The notes: generated from the sequence alone by a model not told the origin. A stretch of 64,000 nucleotides of DNA from Nocardia arthritidis NBRC 100137 (GCF_001612765.1 NZ_BDBB01000001.1:1-64000), one strand, 5' to 3'; numbered from the stretch's first letter, positions 38,346 through 46,709 are shown. Made by a program: numbers and translations.

Positions 38346-39062
38346 CTATGCGGGTTGGCGAACCTCGACATCAACCGCACCGTTGGATGTGAACCAATCC
38401 AGCAATTCCGGCCCGTCCAGCAGGTCTGGACAGGCGACACCGATGTCGACAGGCCCGATGACCAAGCCGCTCGCTCCGTCGACAGCACAGCCCGCCAGCC
38501 GAGCGCCCGAGAGTCGTGTTCGATCGAATCCGCACTCGCGGAGGTCGGCGTCACGGAGATCCGATCCGGAGAACGAGGCTCGTCGCAGGCGCGCTCGACG
38601 AAGGTCCGCACCGAGTAGATCGGACTGACTGAAGTCCGCTCGCTGCATGTCGGCGTCGCACAGCTTCGCGTACCGCGCGTGGCAGCCACGACCCTGGACT
38701 TTACGAAGATCGGCACCACCCAGATCAGCTTCCGAAAGCTGCGCGCTGGCAAGCCAAGCGGTGTACAGATCGACGCCGACAAGCAGCACTCGGTCCATCG
38801 CGGACCCACTGAGCTCTGCTCCAACCAGGTCCAACCCGGACAGGTCCGAACCCGCGAAATCCAGCCCGTTGCCATTGAGAAGTGATGAAGTTGTCTGCTC
38901 CGCCGACGGGCTGACGGGAAGCCTCTCCATATAGTCCAACAGCGCCCGGTGAGCCAGCGGGTCCTCGGGCCAACGGCGAACGCTCCTCATCGAACGACCG
39001 CGCGCAGTGTCATCTTTGCCAGAGCACCTATCCTCACTCTTCTCGCTCCCGAGCATGTACAA
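38346..39062 (-). CDS. Pentapeptide repeat protein
   Basis: A 238-residue protein. From about residue 65 it shows A(D/E)L-x-x repeats: FAGSDLSGLDLVGAELSGSA, then QLSEADLGGADL, then DADMQRADFSQSDLLGADL and SGSDLRDADL. Such repeats fold into a right-handed beta-helix that can mimic DNA, as in gyrase-protecting MfpA and Qnr proteins. The repeats are less regular than MfpA, with a non-repeat N-terminus and C-terminus, so this is only a family call. The exact start is uncertain. Confidence 0.8.
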   Translation of the reverse strand: MYMLGSEKSEDRCSGKDDTARGRSMRSVRRWPEDPLAHRALLDYMERLPVSPSAEQTTSSLLNGNGLDFAGSDLSGLDLVGAELSGSAMDRVLLVGVDLYTAWLASAQLSEADLGGADLRKVQGRGCHARYAKLCDADMQRADFSQSDLLGADLRRARLRRASFSGSDLRDADLRECGFDRTRLSGARLAGCAVDGASGLVIGPVDIGVACPDLLDGPELLDWFTSNGAVDVEVRQPA

Positions 39063-39505
39063 CGCTTTTCAATATGCCGCGCAGCGTGACGCGGTGCGGA
39101 TTTAGAGCCCCCGCTCTACTGGAAGGTTGCCATCCGGTGTCATCAGAGATGCGGAAGCCCCTCCGGATCGAAGCGGACGGTCCTTCCGAAGAGAGCGCCC
39201 GAAGGCAATCGCACCCCTAACCTTCTGATCCGTCGGCATGGGCGCGGGCAGTGGTCAGCGTAAATCCGGTAGTGGCTCGCATGTTGGGCAAGCGGTGGAG
39301 ATGCACAACTGTCGTCGTGGTTGTCGTCAGCCCTGTCGTCCGCAGCGGTGTCGGTGACCTCTTCGCCCAATGTTGATGGGTGTTGCGGGGGGTATCGAGC
39401 GATGCTGCTGAGCTGGCAAGACCCGCCATGGATCGCTGCGTGTCAGCAGGTCTCGCCAGGTCCGCTGCTTTTTGCTGCCGGGTGCTTCGGGGGCCCAAGC
39501 AGACG
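39063..39505. other. Intergenic stretch with no recognised gene
   Basis: Apart from the tRNA-Arg remnant at 39143-39233, these 443 bases contain no credible gene. A TTG-started minus-strand frame crosses the tRNA remnant but shows no family resemblance. Confidence 0.45.
39143..39233 (-). repeat. Decayed copy of tRNA-Arg 3' half and its terminator
   Basis: This segment aligns in the same orientation with 41515-41607. Shared blocks are tcagagatgcg, then gaag-cccctccg (terminator arm), then gcgcccgaagg (acceptor), then a 20-base identical block cccctaaccttctgatccgt (T-arm to anticodon stem). Only 3 of the 39 tRNA-derived bases differ. It lacks the tRNA 5' half, so it is not functional. It marks the left edge of the 2.4-kb segment ending at the intact tRNA-Arg. 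Confidence 0.8.
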
Positions 39506-39790
39506 CTACGGGAGCAGGGCGAGCAGTCCGATCACCGAGACACAAAGGGCCAGGGTTCCGCCGAATGCGGGGGCGCCCCGGAGAGCCGCCTGGATCCAAG
39601 TGTTGCCACTCATCTGGTGCGCGATCGCCATCACCAACCAGACAATCACCGCAATGGAAATTGCAAGGCAGCTGGCGAGGACGAAGGCGGGCGGATTGTC
39701 GACGAGTCCGGCATGCAGATCCGGATCGGCGGCGAATACGGCGTCCGGGACCGGATTGATTGCTGCACGGTTTCCCGTTATGGTCGCCAT
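39506..39790 (-). CDS. Small two-helix membrane protein
   Basis: From ATG 39790, which is preceded by AAAGGAG at a good distance, the product is 94 residues. It has a polar N-terminus, a first hydrophobic segment (FVLASCLAISIAVIVWLVMA) and a second one near the end (GGTLALCVSVIGLLALLP). I do not recognise the family. It lies in the low-density island between the tRNA-Arg remnant and the intact tRNA-Arg. Confidence 0.65.
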   Translation of the reverse strand: MATITGNRAAINPVPDAVFAADPDLHAGLVDNPPAFVLASCLAISIAVIVWLVMAIAHQMSGNTWIQAALRGAPAFGGTLALCVSVIGLLALLP

Positions 39791-39849
39791 TGGCGGCTCC
39801 TTTGTAGTTGACACAGGTAGTGGCACCCACGACGAACCGCCGAGCATCC

Positions 39850-39880
39850 GTGCTCCCCCCTCTGCGACAGGGGGGAGCAC
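39850..39880 (-). promoter_or_regulatory. Perfect 12-bp hairpin upstream of the small membrane protein
   Basis: Arms gtgctcccccct (39850-39861) and aggggggagcac (39869-39880) with a seven-base loop. It lies 60-90 bases before the start of the 39506-39790 gene, so it could be a leader hairpin, an operator or a terminator of an upstream transcript. Confidence 0.55.
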
Positions 39881-40018
39881 GACTCGGATCGCGGTGTCCG
39901 GCTGATGGTTCCGGCGATGCGTCCCGGGGCTGGGAAGTACTCTAGCCGCCCATAACCGGGCAATCACGAATCGATACACGGGAGAGCGGCAACGGCTTCC
40001 ACCCTCCGGCTTTCGTTT

Positions 40019-40072
40019 CCAGCAAACTTTCGGTGATATGCGCTGGTTGCGGCGGCGTCTAGCGTTTGCTGG
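40019..40072. repeat. Inverted repeat pair
   Basis: Nine-base arms ccagcaaac (40019-40027) and gtttgctgg (40064-40072), 36 bases apart, in the AT-richer gap between two divergent genes. Function unknown. Confidence 0.5.
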
Positions 40073-40166
40073 GGCAGAGCTACCCGGCCTCTGCATTAAA
40101 GTCTACGTGGCCAGAATCACAATGAAGATGTGACCCTAGTCATAGTGATATGAATCGCAATTGGCA

Positions 40167-40192
40167 ATAAGTGGTCCAAATGGACCACTTAT
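40167..40192. promoter_or_regulatory. Perfect 26-bp palindrome upstream of the HTH gene
   Basis: Arms ataagtggtcca (40167-40178) and tggaccacttat (40181-40192) around aa. This is a classical dimer-binding operator shape, about 65 bases before ATG 40256. Confidence 0.75.
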
Positions 40193-40202
40193 CGATCCGA
40201 AT

Positions 40203-40252
40203 GGGCGTACTGAAAAGCTTGACATTGAACAGGGCGTACTGATTTCCTTGAC
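40203..40252 (+). promoter_or_regulatory. Two 21-bp direct repeats directly before the HTH gene
   Basis: gggcgtactga-nnnn-cttgac occurs at 40203-40223 and again at 40232-40252, 29 bases apart. Only the four middle bases differ (aaag, tttc). The second copy ends three bases before ATG 40256. They could be iterons or operator sites; each also contains a -35-like ttgac. Confidence 0.7.
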
Positions 40253-40255
40253 GCC

Positions 40256-40732
40256 ATGGATGGCGAATCACCTACTCCTGACTCCGACCAACTGATCCTC
40301 ACGCCGACCCCGAAGGCGGTGGCCCTTGCGGCCGCCCAGCTAAACCAGGAAATTCGTCGGAAGTGCGATGAACTCGCGGGCGACCTGCTGAACGAAGCCG
40401 CCAAGCTGCAGGGTCTTCCGGAGCCGGTAGGCGTCGAACCTCTCGGTGGCACGCTGCGAACCGCTCTGGAGCTTGCGAAGCTTCGGATCCGCGATCAGGC
40501 GAACGTTGACGTTGACGGCACCGTGAAGTCGGCACGCGAATCGGGGGCCACCTGGGAGCAGATCGGGTCAGCCTGTGGAATAACCAGGCAAGCTGCGTAT
40601 GACCGGTGGGGCAAGATGATGAAGAGCATCCGGAAAGCCACGGAAGCCCCGAAGGATCCGCTTGAGCAATACGATCCGGGCGGGAAACCGGAACAGGCAA
40701 AGCGGCGTTACACGCGGAGGAGACTGCGGTAG
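40256..40732 (+). CDS. HTH DNA-binding protein of the island
   Basis: A 158-residue protein from ATG 40256. Residues about 93-122 (VKSARESGATWEQIGSACGI, TRQAAYDRWGK) form a helix-turn-helix like sigma region 4 or related small regulators. The rest is helical and the C-terminus very basic (KRRYTRRRLR). No other domain is recognised. The palindrome and direct repeats immediately upstream suggest autoregulation or replication-like control. Confidence 0.75.
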   Translation: MDGESPTPDSDQLILTPTPKAVALAAAQLNQEIRRKCDELAGDLLNEAAKLQGLPEPVGVEPLGGTLRTALELAKLRIRDQANVDVDGTVKSARESGATWEQIGSACGITRQAAYDRWGKMMKSIRKATEAPKDPLEQYDPGGKPEQAKRRYTRRRLR

Positions 40733-40929
40733 TCGACCAGTTCCTTTGGCCCTGCTGGGTGGTGGTCTGCGCATTGGTGGGGCTGGCTACCCGCCCGCCC
40801 CGATAGGGCCTGCCCTTTGCGCATAGCGGTTCCACGGTCAAGGGTGGCGATAGCCATCAGCGGAGCTGACGCCGTAGGCGCCCTTGATGGTGGAGAAGCG
40901 CGGGAACACAACGCAGGCCGTCAGTCAGC

Positions 40930-41311
40930 ATGGCCACGCGGCCAAAGGTCGCGCAGTCGTTCAGGATCCCGACCCGTCGCACCGGGTCCCCGGGACAGGT
41001 CTACCCGCCCGGGGGGGGAGGTGGGGGCCGTAGCGCCCGATCCGTCAGGTGGCATCGCACCCGCAGCCAATGCAGAGCAACAGGTCCCCGACCACGAATG
41101 GCCCTCGGAACTGAACGCAACCCGTATCGCCTGGTACCTCGACGGGGACCGGACCACAGGCGGTCGACCGGGCGCAGTGCCGGGCGGATTCACGCTCGAC
41201 TGCGGGAGGCCCAACCGGGTAGGGCACTCGTCGCGCCCACACTTCTTCGGTTATCGAAAACTCGGCAATCACGGATCGGCAGGTGGCGGCGCGCAGCGCC
41301 TGCGCCTCTGA
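40930..41311 (+). pseudogene. Possible frameshifted ORF at a poly-G tract
   Basis: ATG 40930 opens a frame MATRPKVAQSFRIPTRRTGS that runs to a run of eight Gs at 41011-41018. After it, a different frame carries the more protein-like EVGAVAPDPSGGIAPAANAE, then VPDHEWPSELNATRIAWYLD. A one-base slip in the G run would join them into one ORF ending at 41311. No family is recognised, and it could be noise in decaying DNA. Confidence 0.3.
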
Positions 41312-41525
41312 TCCTGTATGGCGAAATTCGGCAACGACTCGCCCTCCGCGACGTTGTTGTTCACGATGGGTGGCGAGGCGGCGACGGTGCAGCGGATCCT
41401 GCGCCCCGATCACCATGACGACGGGGACCTACATGGACGTGATCGACGCCGTCCAGCGCGACGCGGTGACGGGCATGGACGCGCTGTCGAGGAGACTGTC
41501 GTCAAATGGTGGCGTCAGAGATGCG
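41312..41525. other. Intergenic stretch without a confident gene
   Basis: Short frames exist but change every 60-100 bases and have no good start signals. The last ten bases match the left copy of the tRNA-Arg repeat. Confidence 0.4.
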
Positions 41526-41560
41526 AGAAGGCCCCTCCGTTGGTACCGGAGGGGCCTTCT
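41526..41560 (-). terminator. Terminator of tRNA-Arg(ACG)
   Basis: Perfect 14-bp inverted repeat, arms agaaggcccctccg (41526-41539) and cggaggggccttct (41547-41560), just downstream of the tRNA 3' end. Confidence 0.85.
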
Positions 41561-41567
41561 ACCTGCG

Positions 41568-41640
41568 TGCGCCCGAAGGGATTCGAACCCCTAACCTTCT
41601 GATCCGTAGTCAGATGCTCTATCCGTTGAGCTACGGGCGC
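41568..41640 (-). tRNA. tRNA-Arg(ACG)
   Basis: A 73-base cloverleaf with acceptor GCGCCCG/CGGGCGC, anticodon stem TCTGA/TCAGA and loop CTACGGA (anticodon ACG). A34 is the substrate of TadA, encoded at 18538-19014. CCA is not encoded. Confidence 0.95.
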
Positions 41641-41677
41641 AGGTGTTATTCAGTTGTACCCGGTTTCCCGGGCTTGG

Positions 41678-41764
41678 CGGAGGCGAGAGGATTTGAACCT
41701 CCGGTCCCCGTGAAGGGACAACTCATTAGCAGTGAGTCCCATTCGGCCGCTCTGGCACGCCTCC
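41678..41764 (-). tRNA. tRNA-Ser(GCT)
   Basis: An 87-base class II tRNA with acceptor GGAGGCG/CGCCTCC, long variable arm, anticodon stem ACTCA/TGAGT and loop CTGCTAA (anticodon GCT). Discriminator G. Confidence 0.95.
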
Positions 41765-41852
41765 TGGAGCCTTCTCTTCGAGGGCACCGGTCCTTTCGAA
41801 CCGCCGAGCCAAAAGGTTACAGTAGCTACCGTCCAGATCACAAAACGGCTGG

Positions 41853-42557
41853 TCAGCGTAGGTTACTGTCGAACCAATCGAAGATTCTGGTCTGGGAATC
41901 GACCTCATCGCCGTCGTCCGACTCGGAGGTGTCGGCGCGGTGGTGCGAGCCGGGATAGGTGACGACCAGGCTGGCGACCGCGGCGCGAGCGGTGGCGTCG
42001 CGCAGCTGGTCGACCTGGGCGGGCGGGGTGGCCGGGTCGTCCACGCCGAACAGGCCGAGCCACGGCGCCTGCAGGTTCGGAGCGGCGCGCACCAAGGCGT
42101 CGGCCTGGTCGGTGAGCGGCTCGACGATGCCGGGCGACGCGACACTCACCGCGGCGCCGATCGGGCGATTGGTCGCGACCAGGAACGCCGCGGTGCCCGC
42201 GGAATCGAAGCCGAGCACGCCTATGGTGTCGGGGAAAACCCCGCGCCGGGTGAGCCAGTCGAAGCAGGCGTCGAAGTCGTCGAACAGCTCTTCGCCGAAG
42301 ACTCCGTCACCGGGTTGGCCGCCTCCCCGATGGAAGAGTTTGGGTGCGACAACCGTCCAGCCCTCGCCTGCCAAAGCGTCCATCAGGTCGCGTAATGGGC
42401 CGGTGAACTCGCCGGACTCGTGCAGCAGCACGATCCCGCCGCGTGCGTTTCCTTCCGGCTCGACCACCGTGATGGGCACCTGCCCACCGCTGGCCGGCCG
42501 CTCGTCTTCCTGGTCGCTCGCCCGCAGCGGGGCCATATCGTCGTAGGTGCCCGACAT
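41853..42557 (-). CDS. Dienelactone hydrolase family protein with Asp at the nucleophile position
   Basis: A 234-residue alpha/beta hydrolase. The N-terminal strands and oxyanion region read GGIVLLHESGEFTGPLRDLM. The nucleophile elbow reads IGVLGFDSAGT (about residue 110), where dienelactone hydrolases have GFCFGG, so Cys is replaced by Asp. The acid residue is in FGVDDPATP and the His in YPGSHHRAD. An Asp nucleophile is normal in haloalkane dehalogenases but unusual in this family. The enzyme may have a different reaction or be inactive. Confidence 0.8.
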   Translation of the reverse strand: MSGTYDDMAPLRASDQEDERPASGGQVPITVVEPEGNARGGIVLLHESGEFTGPLRDLMDALAGEGWTVVAPKLFHRGGGQPGDGVFGEELFDDFDACFDWLTRRGVFPDTIGVLGFDSAGTAAFLVATNRPIGAAVSVASPGIVEPLTDQADALVRAAPNLQAPWLGLFGVDDPATPPAQVDQLRDATARAAVASLVVTYPGSHHRADTSESDDGDEVDSQTRIFDWFDSNLR

Positions 42558-42674
42558 GAAACCAGCGTAGGGCGCGTTGCCGATCTTCGGTAGAAATTGC
42601 ACGTGAGGGCCTATAGACCAGAGATTTTCCGGTACGCCGATCGGGCTTTCCACGGCGCGGATTAGGGTTGGAGT

Positions 42675-43748
42675 GTGACAGCGCAGATCCGGCCGGACCT
42701 CGAATCGATCCCGGCGTACACCCCCGGCCGCAGCAATCCCGGCGCGGTCAAACTGGCCAGCAACGAGACGACCGTCGGTCCGCTGCCCGCCGCCGCCAAA
42801 GCCATCGCGGAGGCGGCGGAGCTGGCCAACCGATATCCGGACAATCAGGTCACCGAGCTGCGCACGGTGCTGGCCGAGTTCCTCGGCGTCGGTTTCGAGA
42901 ACGTCGCGGTCGGCTGCGGCAGTGTGGCGCTCTGCCAGGAGCTGGTGCAGATCACCTGCTCGTCCGCGTCCGACGAGGTGCTGTTCGCGTGGCGCTCCTT
43001 CGAGGCGTATCCGATCGTGACCAAGGTGGGCAACGCCACCGCCGTGCAGGTGCCGCTCACGCCAGGGCAGGTGCACGATCTGGACGCGCTGGCCGCCGCC
43101 GTCACCGAGCGGACCAAGCTGGTCTTCGTCTGCAACCCGAACAACCCGACCGGCACCGCCGTCGGCAAGGCCGAGCTGGTCCGGTTCCTGGACGCGGTGC
43201 CGTCGCACGTGCTGGTGGTGCTGGACGAGGCGTACTACGAGTACGTGCGGCTGGCCGATCACCCCGACGGCGTCGAGATCGGCCGGAGCAGGCCCAATGT
43301 GGTTGTGCTGCGGACCTTCTCCAAGGCGTACGGCCTGGCCGGCCTGCGGGTGGGTTACGCGGTGGGCGACCCGGCCGTGATCACGGCCCTGCTGAAGGTG
43401 CATATCCCGTTCAGCGTGAACCGCCTCGCGCAGGCGGCGGCCATCGCGTCGCTGGAGGCGCGCCACGAATTGCTGGATCGCACCGACCTCCTGGTCACCG
43501 AACGCGCACGGGTGCGCGACGCCTTGGTGGCGGCGGGCTACCCGGTGCCGCCGAGCGAAGCGAACTTCGTCTGGCTGCCGCTGGGCGCGCGCAGCGCGGA
43601 GTTCGGCGAGGCAAGCGCGGCGGCGGGGGTACTGGTGCGGCCGTACGGGGCGGACGGGGTACGCGTCACTATCGGCGACCCGCACGAGAACGATCTGTTC
43701 CTGAGCTTCGCCCGTGAGCCGGAGGTGCTCGCGCGGTTCCTGGGCTAG
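42675..43748 (+). CDS. pat: Histidinol-phosphate / aromatic aminotransferase (HisC2/Pat type)
   Basis: A 357-residue class II PLP aminotransferase. The start VKLASNETTVGPLP and the PLP lysine motif LRTFSKAYGLAGLRVGYA are typical; CNPNNPTGT and VLDEAYYEY complete the PLP pocket. It reads very like M. tuberculosis Rv3772, annotated HisC2 and classed as an aromatic amino acid aminotransferase. With no other his genes nearby, transamination of aromatic amino acids is the likelier role. GTG 42675 has GGAG just upstream. Confidence 0.88.
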   Translation: MTAQIRPDLESIPAYTPGRSNPGAVKLASNETTVGPLPAAAKAIAEAAELANRYPDNQVTELRTVLAEFLGVGFENVAVGCGSVALCQELVQITCSSASDEVLFAWRSFEAYPIVTKVGNATAVQVPLTPGQVHDLDALAAAVTERTKLVFVCNPNNPTGTAVGKAELVRFLDAVPSHVLVVLDEAYYEYVRLADHPDGVEIGRSRPNVVVLRTFSKAYGLAGLRVGYAVGDPAVITALLKVHIPFSVNRLAQAAAIASLEARHELLDRTDLLVTERARVRDALVAAGYPVPPSEANFVWLPLGARSAEFGEASAAAGVLVRPYGADGVRVTIGDPHENDLFLSFAREPEVLARFLG

Positions 43749-44827
43749 CGCACGCCGATCGCGGGCGCGATCGTCGGCCAGGAGAGGGCGAGCTCGTCCT
43801 CCCAGTACGGCCAGGAGTGCGTGCCGGTGGCACGGAAGTGCGCGGTGATCGGGATGCCGAGCGACCGAAGCCGGTCGGTGAGCCGCCGGGTGCACGCGTT
43901 GGTCGCTGCCTCCAGCGGGCCGCCGAACGTGATGGCGCTGGGCAGGTCGACGTTCGGGGTGCCGGGCACGTCGTGCACGCCGGGCAGGCCGCTGCCGACC
44001 GACAGATAGATCGTCTTGCCGCGCAACGCGTCCGCGTGCAGGGTGACGTCGTGCGCCAGCCAGGCCGGGTCGTCCTGCTTGCCGAACATGTTGTCCGGCT
44101 CGCCCATGTAGGTGGCCACCACGGCGCGCGCCTGCGCCTGGCCGATATCGGTGCCCATCGAGAAGCAGCCGCTGTGCGCCGCGATCGCCTTGTAGAGCGT
44201 CGGCTGACGGAACGCGAGCATCATCGCGGCCTCCGCCCCCATCGAGACGCCCATGACCGCGTTGATGCCGTTGCCGTCGAACTTCGCGTCGATCAACGGG
44301 GGCAGCTCCTTGGCGAGGAACGTCTCCCACTTGTTGGTGCCGAGCACCGGGTCGGCCTGCTGCCAGTCGGTGTAGAAGCTGGCCGGACCGCCGACGGTGA
44401 GCACGACGTTGACGTCCTTATCCGCGTAGAAGCGGTCGGCGTGCCCCAGCTCGGTCCAGTTGTTGCTGTCGGGGCTCGCGCTGCGGCCGTCGAGCATGTA
44501 CACGGTGGGACGCGGGTGCGACTGGTCGCGCGGCAGGAGGACCTGCACCTCGACCACACGGCTCATCGCGGGCGAGGCGACGAAGACCCGCAGCCAGCGA
44601 TCGTTGATCGGTTCCACGCGCTCGATCCGCGGCGTCGAGGGCTGTTTACTGGTCGGCTCGGCCGGACCCGGCCCGTCCGCGGACCCGGTGTTGACCGGCG
44701 GCGTATTACCAGGCGCCGCCGTGACCTGGGGAGCACCGAACGACACCGCACCGGAAACTAGTGCGGCACTGATCAGGGCGCTGGAGAGCCAACGCCGCAC
44801 CCGGCGGCGACAGAGCATGCCAACCAT
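43745..44827 (-). CDS. Secreted mycolyltransferase / antigen 85-like esterase
   Basis: A 360-residue protein with an N-terminal signal peptide (RRWLSSALISAALVSGAVSF) and a Pro-rich linker, then an alpha/beta-hydrolase domain. The nucleophile elbow is VMGVSMGAEAAM (about residue 194) and the catalytic His is in ATGTHSWPYWEDEL, as in antigen 85. The start of the domain, LRVFVASPAM, is also family-like. These enzymes move mycolic acids onto trehalose and arabinogalactan in the cell envelope. Its stop overlaps that of the convergent aminotransferase gene by three bases. Confidence 0.88.
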   Translation of the reverse strand: MVGMLCRRRVRRWLSSALISAALVSGAVSFGAPQVTAAPGNTPPVNTGSADGPGPAEPTSKQPSTPRIERVEPINDRWLRVFVASPAMSRVVEVQVLLPRDQSHPRPTVYMLDGRSASPDSNNWTELGHADRFYADKDVNVVLTVGGPASFYTDWQQADPVLGTNKWETFLAKELPPLIDAKFDGNGINAVMGVSMGAEAAMMLAFRQPTLYKAIAAHSGCFSMGTDIGQAQARAVVATYMGEPDNMFGKQDDPAWLAHDVTLHADALRGKTIYLSVGSGLPGVHDVPGTPNVDLPSAITFGGPLEAATNACTRRLTDRLRSLGIPITAHFRATGTHSWPYWEDELALSWPTIAPAIGVR

Positions 44828-45338
44828 CCTGCCAGAGACGTCGAGGGTGGGCCGAAGGCCATCACCATGTCGAGGAACACCCACCGCACTCAGCATGCGG
44901 CCGCGGCCTTTTGCAAACCGCCCAGCCCTCGAAAAGTGGACCCGGTCAACGGTGCTCGGCACGCCGATTCCGATCCCCGTCCAGGCGATCCAGCAAATCC
45001 AGCAAATCACGGCACACCATCAGCACACCCACCGTACGCTGAGCGCCGAGCCTTTTCGGAATTCGAACCAGGACGGGCATGATCGCGCATCCACTCCGCT
45101 GGCGCCGAGGTCACCGCACTGCGCTTCGGCGGGGTATGCAGACCGGCCGCCCGGTTCGCAGTCTAGCCAGCCCTTCCGGAATCAAAACCGGGTTCGGGCG
45201 GGAGCTATTTTGCGGCATCTGCCCTGCGCGCCTGCGCGGGCCCCCCGCGACTCCAGCGGTACCGGCTGCGCTCACGCGCTGATTCTCTGCTCGACTCGCC
45301 TGTTTCATCGCAGCACCTATGCCCGACCGGAGAAAACC
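44828..45338. other. Intergenic region, nothing recognised
   Basis: 511 bases between the divergent mycolyltransferase and nitric oxide synthase genes. A short direct repeat atccagcaa occurs near 44989-45008. No RNA, operator or gene was identified. Confidence 0.45.
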
Positions 45339-46490
45339 GTGAATCCAGTGTCACCCGTCTCCTCGATCGAGAACGAATCGGACACAGCGACTTTCCGCGC
45401 CGATCTGGAACGCCGGATGCGGGAGTGTGACGAGTTCTTCCGGCTGCCCGAATTGGCGCACCTGAGCGCCCAGCGCAGGCGCGGCGCGCTGGAGCAACTC
45501 GAACAGACCGGCTCCTATCTCCAGACCGCCGACGAGATCCTGATCGGAGCCAAACTCGCCTGGCGTAATCACGCCCGCTGCGTGGGCCGGAAGCACTGGC
45601 GCTCGCTGAAACTGCTCGACGCCAGGCGGGTGCGCTCGGCACGCGATCTGGCCGAGGTCTGCTGGCAGCATCTGCACATGGCCACCAACAACGGCGCCAT
45701 CCAGTCGATGATCACCGTCGGGCCGCCACGGCAAGCGGACGGGCGCGAGTTCCGCGTCGTCAGCCCGCAGATCATCCGGTACGCGGGTTATCGCAACGGG
45801 GACGGCACGGTCACCGGCGACGCCGCCAATGTCGAACTCACCGAATTCGCCATGAAGCTCGGGTGGCGCGGCGCGGGAACGCCTTTCGACATCCTTCCGC
45901 TGCTGATCAGCACGCCGGACGAGCCGATTCGCTGGTTCGACATCCCGCCCGAGCTCGCACGCGAAGTGGAACTCGAGCATCCCGAGTTCGAGTGGTTCGC
46001 CGGCCTCGGGCTGCGCTGGCACGCACTGCCCGCCGTGTCCAACATGAATCTCGAGATCGGCGGTATGACATATCCGTTCGCGCCGTTCAACGGCTGGTAC
46101 CTGGGCGCGGAGATCGGCGCGCGCAATCTCAGCGACGCCAACCGCTACAACATGCTCCCGCTGATCGCGGAGATGATGCGCCTGGACACCAGGGCCGAGC
46201 GCAACCTCTGGCGCGATCAGGCCCTGGTCGAACTCAATCGCGCGGTGCTGCACAGCTTCCGCAAGGCGGGCGTGTACATCGTCGATCATCACACCGTCGC
46301 CAAGCAGTTCTGCGATCACGTCGAACGCGAGGAAGCCGCGGGCCGCGCCTGCCCCACCGACTGGTCCTGGATCAACCCGCCGATCTCGTCCGGGCTGACA
46401 CCGACCTTCCACCGCTACTACGACCCACCCGATCTCGACATCCGGCCGAACTTCGTCCGCAGGGACTTCAGCGCGGACACCGCGGGATAA
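45339..46490 (+). CDS. nos: Bacterial nitric oxide synthase, oxygenase-only
   Basis: A 383-residue NOS oxygenase that makes NO from arginine. The heme Cys is in LAWRNHARCVGRKHW (about residue 81). The arginine-binding Glu is in FNGWYLGAEIGARN (about 257). The dimer/pterin region AVSNMNLEIGGMTYPFAPFN and DHHTVAKQF follow. As in other bacterial enzymes the reductase domain is absent, so electrons come from a separate partner not in this window. GTG 45339 follows GGAGAAAACC. NOS activity has been described biochemically from Nocardia. No thaxtomin-type cluster is nearby. Confidence 0.93.
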   Translation: MNPVSPVSSIENESDTATFRADLERRMRECDEFFRLPELAHLSAQRRRGALEQLEQTGSYLQTADEILIGAKLAWRNHARCVGRKHWRSLKLLDARRVRSARDLAEVCWQHLHMATNNGAIQSMITVGPPRQADGREFRVVSPQIIRYAGYRNGDGTVTGDAANVELTEFAMKLGWRGAGTPFDILPLLISTPDEPIRWFDIPPELAREVELEHPEFEWFAGLGLRWHALPAVSNMNLEIGGMTYPFAPFNGWYLGAEIGARNLSDANRYNMLPLIAEMMRLDTRAERNLWRDQALVELNRAVLHSFRKAGVYIVDHHTVAKQFCDHVEREEAAGRACPTDWSWINPPISSGLTPTFHRYYDPPDLDIRPNFVRRDFSADTAG

Positions 46491-46709
46491 CCGGCGCGGA
46501 TACTGAAGCATGCCTGGCGAGAAACGGCACGAACCCAACTGTGGGCGGCGGCCCGGCCATCGGCGGGACACAACCATCGGAGCCCGAGCACAGGCGGGGG
46601 TCCGGGGGCGAAGCCCGTCGAGCGGGTTGTGAGGGTTGCACCCCCACAAGACATTGCGAAACGAACCCGGCTCATGCACTCCATGAGCATGGGACGGCGA
46701 CGAGTGGAG

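Noticed and set aside
39143..39233. Second functional tRNA-Arg
   Set aside because: Only the 3' half is present with mismatches in the T-arm; no 5' half or D-arm follows.
39143..39370. Minus-strand frame from TTG 39370 reading through the tRNA-Arg remnant
   Set aside because: No ribosome binding site, no family match, and the last part is translated tRNA sequence.
46490..46709. Possible structured RNA upstream of tRNA-Ser(TGA)
   Set aside because: GC-rich but no SRP, RNase P or other known RNA core motif could be found.
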